Shown here one piece after another: positions 8,218 through 14,948 of a DNA stretch of 14,976 bases (positions are counted from its first letter, which is position 1; the number at the start of each line of letters is the position of its first letter). This stretch comes from SZUA-186 sp041552135 (GTDB taxonomy: Bacteria > Pseudomonadota > Gammaproteobacteria > UBA9214): assembly GCA_041552135.1 (NCBI GenBank), contig JBFELL010000062.1:1-14976 (forward strand), in the 5' to 3' direction. The notes beneath the pieces are model-generated. The model did not search any database. It had not been told where the DNA came from and was given only the letters and a program-made list of their open reading frames with translations. The translations under genes and the position numbers were made by a program.

Positions 8218-9645
8218 TCAATCCTGACCTCGAATCCGCTCTATGATATCCGACGTCGAACAGCCGTCCTCATAATCCAGCACCACCACCTCGCCGCCGC
8301 TGCGCTGCACGCAGTCATGGCCGGCGATCTCGTGCGGCCTGTAATCACCGCCCTTGACCAGCACGTCCGGACTGACCTTGCAGATCAGGCGTTCGGGTGT
8401 GTCCCCGGAAAACGGCACCACCCAGTCAACGCACTCCAGGGCGGCCAGCACGGCCATGCGCCGATCGATCGGGTTTACCGGCCGACCATCCCCCTTGAGC
8501 CGGGCGACCGAGGCATCGTCGTTAACGGCAACCACCAGCCGGTCACCAAGGCGCCTGGCCCCGGCAAGGTAGGCCACATGTCCGGCATGCAGGATATCGA
8601 AGCAACCGTTGGTCATGATGATGCGCTCACCGCGGGTGCGCGCCTCGCCCAGCGCCAGCAACAGCTGTTCCTCGTTCATGTCGCCACAGCCGGCGGCATG
8701 CGCACCCTGTACCGCCCTGCGCAATTCGGGGACGGAAACGCTCGCCGTGCCCAGGCGGCTGACGACAATACCGGCCGCAAGGTTGGCCAGTGACATGGCC
8801 GACGGCAACGCCTCGCCGGCCGCCATGGCTGCCGCCAGCACCGCAATGACGGTGTCACCGGCACCGGTCACGTCAAACACCTCGCGCGCCTGCGTTGGCA
8901 GGTGCCGCTCCGGCTCACCGGGCCGGAACAGTGTCATGCCATGTTCACCCCGGGTCAGCAGGATCGCCGCCAGCTCATTGCGGGCAATCAGCTCGGTGGC
9001 CTGGTCCGCAAGCTCCCGTTCCGTTTCAGCCCTGCCCGCCGCGCGCTCGAACTCGGCCAGGTTCGGCGTAATGATGCTCGCACCCCGATAGGCACCGAAA
9101 TCGGCCCCGCAGGGATCGACCAGCACCGGTTTGCCGGCCTTGCGCGCCGCTGCGATCAGTTCACCGGCCCGACACAGCGTGCCCTTGCCGTAGTCGGAGA
9201 GCACCACGACATCACATGCCTGCAAGGCGTGGCGATACGCCGCCAGCAGGTCCTCGGCCTCAACGGCCTGGAAACCGTCCTCGAAATCCAGCCGTAGCAA
9301 CTGCTGCTGACGGCTGATGACCCGCAGCTTGGTTACCGTCCGGTAGTCGGGGCACCTGTGTAATGCGTGCGCAACACCGGCGGAATCCAGCATCGCCTCG
9401 AGTGAGCCGGCAGCGGCATCCTGCCCGACAATCCCCAGCAGGCGGGTCCGGGCGCCGAGAGTGGCCGTGTTGAGTGCTACGTTGGCCGCACCGCCGGGAC
9501 GCTCCTCCGTGTCGGCAACGTGCACCACGGGAACCGGGGCCTCCGGTGAAATACGACTGGCGTTGCCATGCCAGTAGCGGTCCAGCATGACGTCACCGAC
9601 GACGAGGACACGTCCGTTCTCGAATACAGGGATCTGGATATCCAT
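8218..9645 (-). CDS. hldE: Bifunctional heptose 7-phosphate kinase / heptose 1-phosphate adenylyltransferase
   Basis: A 475-residue two-domain cytosolic enzyme (E. coli 477). Residues ~1-320 are a ribokinase-family kinase: GDVMLDRYWHG near the start, RPGGAANVALNTATLG at 49-64, and DVTGAGDT with catalytic D264. Residues ~325-475 are the nucleotidyltransferase domain, with TNGCFDILHAGHVAYL (345-360, HAGH), VVAVNDDASVARLKG and LVKGGDY. The two steps make ADP-D,D-heptose from D,D-heptose 7-phosphate, with GmhB acting between them elsewhere. The frame is open upstream to 9972, but the extra residues have no family resemblance and overlap lpxL, so the ATG at 9645 is chosen. It is the first gene of the hldE-hldD-waaA block and diverges from the lpxL-like gene across about 100 bp. 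Confidence 0.97.
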   Translation of the reverse strand: MDIQIPVFENGRVLVVGDVMLDRYWHGNASRISPEAPVPVVHVADTEERPGGAANVALNTATLGARTRLLGIVGQDAAAGSLEAMLDSAGVAHALHRCPDYRTVTKLRVISRQQQLLRLDFEDGFQAVEAEDLLAAYRHALQACDVVVLSDYGKGTLCRAGELIAAARKAGKPVLVDPCGADFGAYRGASIITPNLAEFERAAGRAETERELADQATELIARNELAAILLTRGEHGMTLFRPGEPERHLPTQAREVFDVTGAGDTVIAVLAAAMAAGEALPSAMSLANLAAGIVVSRLGTASVSVPELRRAVQGAHAAGCGDMNEEQLLLALGEARTRGERIIMTNGCFDILHAGHVAYLAGARRLGDRLVVAVNDDASVARLKGDGRPVNPIDRRMAVLAALECVDWVVPFSGDTPERLICKVSPDVLVKGGDYRPHEIAGHDCVQRSGGEVVVLDYEDGCSTSDIIERIRGQD

Positions 9646-9703
9646 GGCGATCGGGTCATCATACCGCCGGTGCGGCCCTGATTCATCGTTTGTTGCCGGC
9701 CCG

Positions 9704-9725
9704 CCCGGGTGGATACACTCCCGGG
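9704..9725. other. Small inverted repeat in the hldE/lpxL divergent promoter region
   Basis: Two CCCGGG hexamers are separated by TGGATACACT within the ~100-bp gap between the divergent starts. Position and symmetry would suit an operator or a 5' leader hairpin, but no known regulator site is recognised. I also see no convincing -35/-10 pair for either gene. Confidence 0.3.
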
Positions 9726-9747
9726 CATAGCGCACAATAATCAGGAT

Positions 9748-10665
9748 ATGCCCGCGACCCTGCCTGCCTGCCTGCTCCTGCCGCGCTACTGGCCGACGTG
9801 GCTGATGCTGGGTTCGCTGTGGTGCGTCACGCGCCTGCCCTATGCCTGGCAGCTGGCCACCGGACGCCTCATCGGCCGGCTGGCACTTCGCCTCGGCAGG
9901 CGCCGCCGGCGCATCGCCGCGACCAACCTGGAACTGTGCTTTCCTGAACTGACGGATACACAACGCCAGCATCTCCTGTCAGAGCACTTCGTCTCGCTGG
10001 GCATCGCGCTGATCGAGTTCGCCCTGAGCTGGTGGGGGTCGGATGCGAAGCTCGAACCGCTGGCGCAGATCCAGGGCCTGGAACACCTGCAGTGCGCCCT
10101 GCAGGAGGGCAACGGCGTCATCCTGCTCAGCGCCCATTTCACCACCCTGGAGATTGGCGGCCGGCTGCTGGCCCGGCATACGCCGTTTCATGTCCTGTAT
10201 CGCGAGCACAAGAACCCGGTCATCGAACATGTCATGGGCAAGGCGCGCAAGCGGTTGTACGAGAAGGCCATCCCGCGCAGCGACATGAACGCCCTGCGGA
10301 AAAGCCTGAAGGAAAACCGGGCCGTCTGGTATGCACCCGACCAGGACCACGGGACTGGCAGTAGCGTGTTTGTGCCGTTCTTCGGTATCCCTGCCACAAC
10401 CCTCACGACGACCTCGCGCATTGCCAGCATCAGCGGCGCACGGGTCGTGCCGTTCTTTCAGCGGCGCCTGCCTGGCAGCCATGGCTACGCACTGGAACTC
10501 CTGCCGGCACTGGAAGATTTCCCCGGCGAAGATGTGGCCAACGACACCGCACGCATCATGCAGCTGATCGAGGCACAGGTCAGGCAGCAACCGGAGCAGT
10601 ATCTCTGGGCGCACCGGCGATTCAAGACCCGGCCCGCGGGCGAGCCGCAGGTTTACGATCATTAG
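9748..10665 (+). CDS. lpxL: Lipid A biosynthesis acyltransferase (LpxL/HtrB family)
   Basis: A 305-residue inner-membrane acyltransferase (E. coli LpxL 306) that adds a secondary acyl chain to KDO2-lipid IVA. The N-terminus LLPRYWPTWLMLGSLWCVTR closely resembles HtrB, with a membrane anchor at about residues 15-35. IAATNLELCFPEL follows. The catalytic HX4E is H130/E135 in LLSAHFTTLEIGGR. VWYAPDQDHG and VFVPFFGIPATT are further family blocks. The frame extends to a GTG at 9709, but the ATG at 9748 gives the family length and N-terminus. An AGGA lies unusually close to that ATG (1-base gap). LpxM and LpxP paralogues share these motifs, so acyl-chain and position specificity is not settled. It diverges from hldE and fits the LPS context. 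Confidence 0.92.
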   Translation: MPATLPACLLLPRYWPTWLMLGSLWCVTRLPYAWQLATGRLIGRLALRLGRRRRRIAATNLELCFPELTDTQRQHLLSEHFVSLGIALIEFALSWWGSDAKLEPLAQIQGLEHLQCALQEGNGVILLSAHFTTLEIGGRLLARHTPFHVLYREHKNPVIEHVMGKARKRLYEKAIPRSDMNALRKSLKENRAVWYAPDQDHGTGSSVFVPFFGIPATTLTTTSRIASISGARVVPFFQRRLPGSHGYALELLPALEDFPGEDVANDTARIMQLIEAQVRQQPEQYLWAHRRFKTRPAGEPQVYDH

Positions 10666-10724
10666 CAACTGCAGCGAACTATCGAGTGTTACATTATTCA
10701 CGACACGTCCCGGCTCGTCTTGCG

Positions 10725-10780
10725 CCCCTGTCATTATCGCCACGGAAGCACACGGAAATACACGGAAATACACGGAAAGC
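10725..10780. repeat. CACGGAAnnn micro-repeat with CCCTGTCATTAT leader, copy 1
   Basis: CCCCTGTCATTATCGCCACGGAA is followed by four consecutive 10-bp units, each starting CACGGAA, at 10741-10780. The leader plus first unit recurs at 10857-10879, and the unit recurs inverted at 10909-10932. Confidence 0.8.
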
Positions 10781-10810
10781 ATCATCCATTTCCTCTCCCC
10801 CCGGCTATCG

Positions 10811-10844
10811 CAGGCCGGATTAGCCCGAAGGGCATAATCCGACA
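10811..10844. repeat. GGATTAGCCC-type REP-like hairpin, copy 1
   Basis: GGATTAGCCCGAAGGGC plus ATAATCC forms a long interrupted hairpin. It is preceded by GGCTATCGCAGGCC, which also precedes copy 2. It sits between the two CCCTGTCATTAT leaders. Confidence 0.75.
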
Positions 10845-10856
10845 TTGTTTGTGCAT

Positions 10857-10932
10857 GCCCTGTCATTATTGCCACGGAATAACACACGGAAAACCCTGCA
10901 ACCTGAATCTTTCCGCGTGCTTCCGTGGCGAT
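10857..10932. repeat. CACGGAA repeat copy 2 with inverted partner
   Basis: GCCCTGTCATTATTGCCACGGAA (10857-10879) is a near-direct repeat of 10725-10747. It is followed by CACACGGAAAA, and then an inverted copy at 10909-10932 (TTTCCGCGTGCTTCCGTGGC), which can pair with either forward copy. Confidence 0.78.
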
Positions 10933-11009
10933 TGGATCACGAAGGTATATTTCTTGCGGTGTCCTGACTTACCTGATGCCCAATAATGTACATGTACTCG
11001 CGCTATCGC

Positions 11010-11042
11010 AGGCCGGGTTGGCCCCTAAGGGTGTAACCTCAG
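11010..11042. repeat. GGATTAGCCC-type repeat, degenerate copy 2
   Basis: GCTATCGCAGGCCGGGTTGG, then CCCCTAAGGG and TGTAACC, matches the layout of copy 1 with several substitutions that break the outer stem. It reads as a decayed member. Confidence 0.55.
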
Positions 11043-11058
11043 GATTCGTGCATGACTT

Positions 11059-11095
11059 GTCGGATTACGGCGCTATCGCACCTAATCCGACCTAC
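11059..11095. repeat. GTAGGTCGGATTA-type REP-like hairpin, copy 3 (inverted)
   Basis: On the minus strand it begins GTAGGTCGGATTAGGTGCGA and closes with GTAATCCGACA. The stem is GTCGGATTA/TAATCCGAC-like, and the loop contains GCTATCGCA, the sequence that stands before copies 1 and 2. Confidence 0.8.
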
Positions 11096-11119
11096 AATCT
11101 GTAAATCCACTCGTGATAT

Positions 11120-11153
11120 GTAGGTTGGATTAGCCCAAAGGGCGTAATCCAAC
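11120..11153. repeat. GTAGGTTGGATTA-type REP-like hairpin, copy 4
   Basis: GTAGGTTGGATTAGCCC, loop AAA, then GGGCGTAATCCAAC. Relative to copies 1 and 3 the stem carries a compensatory G-C to A-T change (TTGGATTA with TAATCCAA), so pairing is kept. Confidence 0.82.
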
Positions 11154-11160
11154 AAAGGGT

Positions 11161-11197
11161 TGTCGGGTTACGGCACGAAGCGCCTGACCCGACATAC
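11161..11197. repeat. TGTCGGGTTA-type hairpin, copy 5, downstream of the GT9 gene
   Basis: TGTCGGGTTACGGC and GCGCCTGACCCGACA form a stem with loop near ACGAA. It lies about 35 bp past the GT9 stop on the minus strand and may help end or protect that transcript. There is no clear T-tract. Confidence 0.72.
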
Positions 11198-11231
11198 GAT
11201 CATGTAACGATATTAGGACCAGCAAACCACA

Positions 11232-12224
11232 TCAAAGCAATCCGTCTTTCTCCAGCCGCGTGATAACATCCGCCGGCGAAATGGCATCGAGACAGCGATG
11301 CCGCTTCTCCGACGGGCAGACCGGCAGGTGGCAGGGGCTGCATGGCACGGGGTTCGTCAGCACCCGCCCCGCCTGGCCCGGCGCATGGCTGCGCCGCCAG
11401 TCCGTCGGCCCGAAGAAGGCATACACGGGCAGACCGGCGGCGGCCAGGATATGCATGGGGCCGGAATCGCTGACCACGGCGAAGGCGGCCTGTTGCCCCA
11501 GCGCCACCAGCTGCCGCAAATCAAAGGCAGCCGTTGCGTCCAGCCCCGCCACCGATGACAGGCGCCGGTTCAGTTCCCGGTCGGGCGCAGCGCCGATCCA
11601 GAGCACCCGGCACTGGCGCGCCTCCAGCAACTGCGCCAGATCGAGGTAGTGCTTCTCGTCCCAGCGTTTGGACAGCCAGCGCTCGCTGGAACCGGCATGC
11701 ACAAGCACCAGCCTTGCCTGCGGCAAATCATGGTCGTGCAGCCAGTCGGCAACCACTTGCCGGGCCGGTGCCCCGGGCTCGAGATCCAGACGTGGCACCG
11801 CCGGCTCGATGCCTGCACAGTCCAGCAGGAGGTTCAGTTCGTCGAAGGCATGCAGCGTATTCCCTGCAGCATCGGGAGCATGGGTATAGGCGGTGTCCGC
11901 CCGGCGACCGATGCGCCGCCGGGCACCCGAGACACGCGTCATGATCCGGCTGCGCAACGAGCCCTGCAGGTCATAGACCACGCCGAACCGCTGCCGGCGC
12001 AGCCAGGCAAGCAGGCGCGACATCTCGACAAGGCCGCGGCGCCGGAATGCCGTGACCGCGAGCCCCGGTTCACCGGTCACGATATCGGCATACTCGGGCG
12101 CAGTCAGCAGGGTGACGCTGGCATCGGGATGCGCCGCGACGATCCGCCGGACATGCGGCAGCGCGAGGATCACATCGCCGAGGGCACCCAGCTTGATGAC
12201 GAGGATTCGCTCGGATGGTGTCAT
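11232..12224 (-). CDS. GT9-family glycosyltransferase (ADP-heptose:LPS heptosyltransferase-like)
   Basis: A 330-residue peripheral inner-membrane enzyme of the WaaC/WaaF/WaaQ superfamily, likely to add heptose to the LPS core. The N-terminal domain starts ILVIKLGALGDVILALP, with D17 at the WaaC catalytic-base position. VVYDLQGSLRS follows at 82-92. The C-terminal nucleotide-sugar domain has LVLVHAGSSERWLSKRW (172-188) and VVSDSGPMHILAAAG (250-264), the family's donor-binding signature. Four cysteines (C295, C298, C303, C311) sit in a CSPCHLPVC region common in this family. The ATG at 12224 has AAGGG five bases upstream. A 205-bp gap separates it from the GT4 gene, so it may have its own promoter, though none is obvious. 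Which heptose position it modifies cannot be told. Confidence 0.92.
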   Translation of the reverse strand: MTPSERILVIKLGALGDVILALPHVRRIVAAHPDASVTLLTAPEYADIVTGEPGLAVTAFRRRGLVEMSRLLAWLRRQRFGVVYDLQGSLRSRIMTRVSGARRRIGRRADTAYTHAPDAAGNTLHAFDELNLLLDCAGIEPAVPRLDLEPGAPARQVVADWLHDHDLPQARLVLVHAGSSERWLSKRWDEKHYLDLAQLLEARQCRVLWIGAAPDRELNRRLSSVAGLDATAAFDLRQLVALGQQAAFAVVSDSGPMHILAAAGLPVYAFFGPTDWRRSHAPGQAGRVLTNPVPCSPCHLPVCPSEKRHRCLDAISPADVITRLEKDGLL

Positions 12225-12429
12225 GCAGGCCCTTTCATCTGGAGTAACTGTGTAGCCTTGTCTTTATCGACTGCCTGGACGGTTCTTCATGCCGGATGTT
12301 GTTGCCAATACCGGAAACCCGGTGGACCGGCAAGCATTCACATTACACCCGGGAGTCTCGCACCTAGCCGCCGCATGCAGGGCAGTACTGACAACTCCAG
12401 CCCGGCATGGACCTCGCATGACAACCTCG

Positions 12430-13590
12430 TTACCAACGGCCAGCCACTTCATGGTAGAGCCGCAGGGTGTCGTGCAGCGTCCGTTCGAGCGGCCATGGCC
12501 TGACGGCCTCGAGTGACGGCGGCTGCCGGTACCAGCCCGCCAGTCGCCGCGTCATCGCGTCGCGATCACCGACGGCCACGCAACCCTCGGGAAACAGCGC
12601 AGACAGCTGTTCCCCGACCCCGCCGTGTGCATAGCCGGCCACCGGCCGGCCGAGGGCGAGCGCCTCGCTGACCGTGCGACCGTGTGACTCGGGGTGCAGC
12701 GACAGCGAGAGCACGGCATCGGAGAGCGCCATGATCTCCCGCAGGTCGCTGCGAAAGCCGGTCAGTGTCACGGCATCACCGGCCCTGGCTTGCGCCAGTG
12801 CCGCGGCAATCTGTCTCCGGATTCTGGCCTCGCGGCGTGCCGGGATTTCACCGACCAGCAGGCCGTGCACCGGGATACCCAGGGACCCGAGCCGCCCGAC
12901 GATGTCGATGAAATCCAGCACGCCCTTGGCACGGGTCGGCCGACCCGCCAGGGTGACAATTGTGCGGTCCCGGGTCTGCGGGTACTGCCGGTACCAGTCG
13001 GCCAGCCAGGCCTCACCCGGCCGGTAGCCTGTCGGGTAGCGCACCGGGTCGATGCCCCGCGGGATAACGTGGATCCTGTCCGGCTCCACGCCCGGGTAGT
13101 TTGCCAGGATGTAGTCGCGTGCATGCCGCGAGACCGCGATGATGCGCTCGCCGCGCAGCATCACGGCACTGTAGGCATTGACCGAATACAGGCCGTGCAC
13201 CGTTGTGACGAAGTGCGGGCGACTCGCCGGTGCCATGCCGCGCAGCGCCAGCCAGGCAATCCATGCCGGCAGCCGCGAGCGGGCATGCAGGATATCGACC
13301 TGCTGTTCAACCAGGAAACGTCGCAGGGAACGGACCCGGCGCAGGCTGGCAGGCGACTTGCGGCCGATCGGCCAGCAGACATGTTCGGACCCGGACGCGA
13401 GCAGTTCCGGCAACAGCCGCCCGCGATCGGATATCACGATGGAGCGGCAGCCACGGCGAACCAGTTCCGCAGCCACCTCGAGCGTGCCGCGCTCGACGCC
13501 GCCGCCCTGCAGCGCCGGCAACAGCTGAACGACCGTCAGCTCAGGCCCAGTGTGTACAGATCCAGTCTGCACACCGGCTTGCCTCGTCAC
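12430..13590 (-). CDS. Glycosyltransferase family 4 protein
   Basis: A 386-residue GT-B retaining glycosyltransferase, probably acting on LPS core or a surface glycan from the cytoplasmic side. The N-terminal domain has LLPALQGGGVERGTLEVA (residues 23-40), the acceptor-side glycine loop. VTTVHGLYSVNAY, IIAVSRHARDYI and HVIPRGIDP follow. The C-terminal domain shows TLAGRPTRAKGVLDFIDIV, LTGFRSDLREIMALSDAVLS and the EX7E motif E301-E309 (HPESHGRTVSEALALG). The start is a GTG at 13590 inside the upstream gene (50-bp overlap), with AGGA 3 bases upstream. A second GTG at 13572 with GAGG 9 bases upstream is a fair alternative. The overlap suggests translational coupling. Sugar donor and acceptor are not predictable. 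Confidence 0.92.
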   Translation of the reverse strand: MTRQAGVQTGSVHTGPELTVVQLLPALQGGGVERGTLEVAAELVRRGCRSIVISDRGRLLPELLASGSEHVCWPIGRKSPASLRRVRSLRRFLVEQQVDILHARSRLPAWIAWLALRGMAPASRPHFVTTVHGLYSVNAYSAVMLRGERIIAVSRHARDYILANYPGVEPDRIHVIPRGIDPVRYPTGYRPGEAWLADWYRQYPQTRDRTIVTLAGRPTRAKGVLDFIDIVGRLGSLGIPVHGLLVGEIPARREARIRRQIAAALAQARAGDAVTLTGFRSDLREIMALSDAVLSLSLHPESHGRTVSEALALGRPVAGYAHGGVGEQLSALFPEGCVAVGDRDAMTRRLAGWYRQPPSLEAVRPWPLERTLHDTLRLYHEVAGRW

Positions 13591-14527
13591 AGTTCCTGTC
13601 TGGCCGGCGCAGCGGGCTCCCCCGGGTCCACGCGTGAAACGGTGTCACCTGCTGCGAACGGATCAGCTGGCGCACACCGCGCACGACCCGGCCATCGCGC
13701 CGGGGCGGCAACTCGAGCACGCCGGTCGGCAGGCCTGCCGTCAGTGCCTCGTAGAGCATCGAGACACTGTCCTCCGTCACCCAGGCGCAATCGGCCCTGG
13801 CGTATTGATCCTGCAGCCATCCCGGCGATGTCTCGTGCCAGGGAAACACCCGCACCGAGCGGGTCGCGCTGAACAGGCTGCGCCGCAGTTGCCCGGCAAA
13901 ACCCGCCGGTGTCCGGCGCGAGGTCGCCAGCGTCCACTGCCGCAGTGGCGTGTAACGGATAATGCGCGAGACCTGGTCGATGACCTCCCCGGCATGCCAG
14001 CGGTAGTGACGTGAAGGACCACCGACCAGCAGCAGGCCGTTGTCATGCCGGCCCCCTGTCACGGGCTGCACCCGGTTCAGGCCACCGCAGGTTTCGAGCA
14101 CATTGGCCGCGGGGCGCGGCCGGTCATGCTCCGGAATCACACAAAGATCGAACAGCCGGCGGGGCAGGACCGGTGACATCAGCACGACCGCCCGGCCGCC
14201 GCGGGCGCGGCGTGCCGCCAGCATGGGGATCTGTGTGGCATGGCCGGCACCGACCAGCAGCCAGGGTGCGGGCAGCAGCCGGCCGGTCGGGAAATGCCCC
14301 GACAGCCAGGCAAGCCAGGACCGTTGCCCGGGCAGTACCGGGACCTCGTAGAGCGCCACTGGCAGGCGCCGCTGCAGGGCATCCGTCAACCCGAGACTCT
14401 GGTTGTCGTGCCCGGGCTTGCCGTCACTGAAACGCCAGACAACCCGCGGGGCGTCCTGGCTGCGGGTAAAGGTGACGGCCCGGGCGTCTAGTCTTTCAGG
14501 GTGTAATCGGCGCCGCAGTAGGGGCAC
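13541..14527 (-). CDS. ELM1/GtrOC1 family (DUF1022) putative glycosyltransferase
   Basis: A 328-residue protein resembling the bacterial family named after plant mitochondrial fission protein ELM1. Visible blocks are WRFSDGKPGHDNQSLGL (residues 31-47), LVGAGHATQIP (91-101), VLMSPVLPRRLFDLCVIPEH (115-134), GLLLVGGPSRHYRW (164-177), TLATSRRTP (199-207) and a donor-site-like WVTEDSVSMLYEALTAGLPT (249-268). It is probably a GT-B-like fold. The start is GTG 14527, the only start codon seen before the conserved region. AGGAAAGG sits 4-8 bases upstream, and the start overlaps the zf-CHCC gene by 40 bp. Genetic context favours a role in LPS or other surface-sugar assembly. Enzymatic activity in this family is poorly established. 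It is encoded directly upstream of GT4. Confidence 0.88.
   Translation of the reverse strand: MPLLRRRLHPERLDARAVTFTRSQDAPRVVWRFSDGKPGHDNQSLGLTDALQRRLPVALYEVPVLPGQRSWLAWLSGHFPTGRLLPAPWLLVGAGHATQIPMLAARRARGGRAVVLMSPVLPRRLFDLCVIPEHDRPRPAANVLETCGGLNRVQPVTGGRHDNGLLLVGGPSRHYRWHAGEVIDQVSRIIRYTPLRQWTLATSRRTPAGFAGQLRRSLFSATRSVRVFPWHETSPGWLQDQYARADCAWVTEDSVSMLYEALTAGLPTGVLELPPRRDGRVVRGVRQLIRSQQVTPFHAWTRGSPLRRPDRNCDEASRCADWICTHWA
13594..13597 (-). promoter_or_regulatory. Ribosome-binding site candidate for the GT4 gene
   Basis: AGGA lies 3 bases before the GTG at 13590, closer than usual. This leaves the downstream GTG at 13572, with its better-spaced GAGG, as a rival start. Confidence 0.4.
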
Positions 14528-14706
14528 TTGGCCTTTCCTGAATCTTCAATGGGCAGGTAGACGCGCGGGTGGGAGTTCCACAGGCTCATGCCCTGCATGG
14601 GGCAGTGCAGCGGCAGGTCCGAGCGGCTCACCTCGTAGTGGTTTTGTGCATTGGGCTGGATGAGCTTGTCCTGCCCTGCGGTTGCAGCAGTATCCGGATC
14701 GGGCAC
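14488..14706 (-). CDS. zf-CHCC zinc-finger domain protein
   Basis: A 72-residue small protein with a zinc-binding pattern C35-X10-H46-X14-C61-X2-C64. It sits in LPLHCPMQG, SHPRVYLPIED and KCPYCGADYTL, diagnostic of the zf-CHCC family related to the NDUFS6 subunit of complex I. The open frame reaches an ATG at 14748. I prefer the GTG at 14706, because it has GTGAGG 8 bases upstream, gives a family-typical length, and the ATG at 14748 overlaps a perfect TATAAT. The role of free-standing bacterial members is unknown; zinc binding is the safe inference. It is the first visible gene of the glycosyltransferase operon and overlaps the ELM1-like gene by 40 bp. Confidence 0.9.
   Translation of the reverse strand: MPDPDTAATAGQDKLIQPNAQNHYEVSRSDLPLHCPMQGMSLWNSHPRVYLPIEDSGKAKCPYCGADYTLKD
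14532..14539 (-). promoter_or_regulatory. Ribosome-binding site for the ELM1-like gene
   Basis: AGGAAAGG on the minus strand lies 4 bases before the GTG at 14527, inside the zf-CHCC coding region. It supports the overlapping start. Confidence 0.6.
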
Positions 14707-14714
14707 GCAGGTAT

Positions 14715-14720
14715 CCTCAC
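14715..14720 (-). promoter_or_regulatory. Ribosome-binding site for the zf-CHCC gene
   Basis: GTGAGG on the minus strand lies 8 bases before the GTG at 14706. It decides that start over the in-frame ATG at 14748. Confidence 0.6.
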
Positions 14721-14746
14721 TGATTCTGTTGTGAAATCCGGCGTGC

Positions 14747-14752
14747 ATTATA
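14747..14752 (-). promoter_or_regulatory. Candidate -10 box for the zf-CHCC/glycosyltransferase operon
   Basis: A perfect TATAAT on the minus strand. Transcription would start near 14740, leaving a ~34-base leader before the GTG at 14706. No good -35 hexamer is seen 16-18 bases upstream, so the promoter may be weak, activator-dependent or absent. Confidence 0.4.
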
Positions 14753-14883
14753 CCGTACCGCGCCGGCCACGCAGCGATCAGGGGATCCCCGGCAGGGGCG
14801 AATTCATATCCCCGACCTCAGGCCGGGAGCACCTGTGAATACGCCGCCAGCTAAAGCCGGTGGCTTCGGGTTACGGCTGAAAG

Positions 14884-14904
14884 CCGGATGCATCGGCCAT
14901 CCGG
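14884..14904. repeat. CCGGATG/CATCCGG hairpin
   Basis: A perfect 7-bp inverted repeat with a 7-base loop in the non-coding end of the window. The surrounding 14753-14976 contains other GC-rich palindromic fragments, including a decayed GCGAATTC REP piece near 14799, and no credible gene. Confidence 0.5.
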
Positions 14905-14912
14905 CCGATTAA

Positions 14913-14948
14913 CCCCCTCTCCCTCAGGGAGAGGGTTGGGGAGAGGGG
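14913..14948. repeat. CCCTCTCCC-TCA-GGGAGAGGG dispersed palindrome
   Basis: A 9-bp stem with a 3-base loop (14915-14935) followed by TTGGGGAGAGGGG. This is the widespread CCCTCTCCCTCAGGGAGAGG intergenic repeat of many Proteobacteria. It may act as a transcript-end hairpin. Confidence 0.8.

Noticed and set aside
6960..8246. A 428-codon open frame on the plus strand
   Set aside because: It lies antisense to waaA and hldD, both with clear family motifs. It has no recognisable domain and arises from the GC-rich third-position bias.
9646..9972. N-terminal extension of HldE
   Set aside because: The frame is open, but the extra residues overlap the divergent lpxL gene and do not resemble HldE. The ATG at 9645 gives the standard N-terminus and length.
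10741..10780. CRISPR array
   Set aside because: The repeat unit is 10 bp and contiguous, without 30-40-bp unique spacers, and no cas genes are present.
10720..10986. Possible 88-residue gene in the repeat-rich gap
   Set aside because: The translation is just the CACGGAA repeats and a REP-like hairpin read through. No plausible protein features.
12694..13872. A 392-codon plus-strand open frame
   Set aside because: Antisense to the GT4 and ELM1-like genes. Its composition is shadow-like (R, Q, P, H rich) and no motif is seen.
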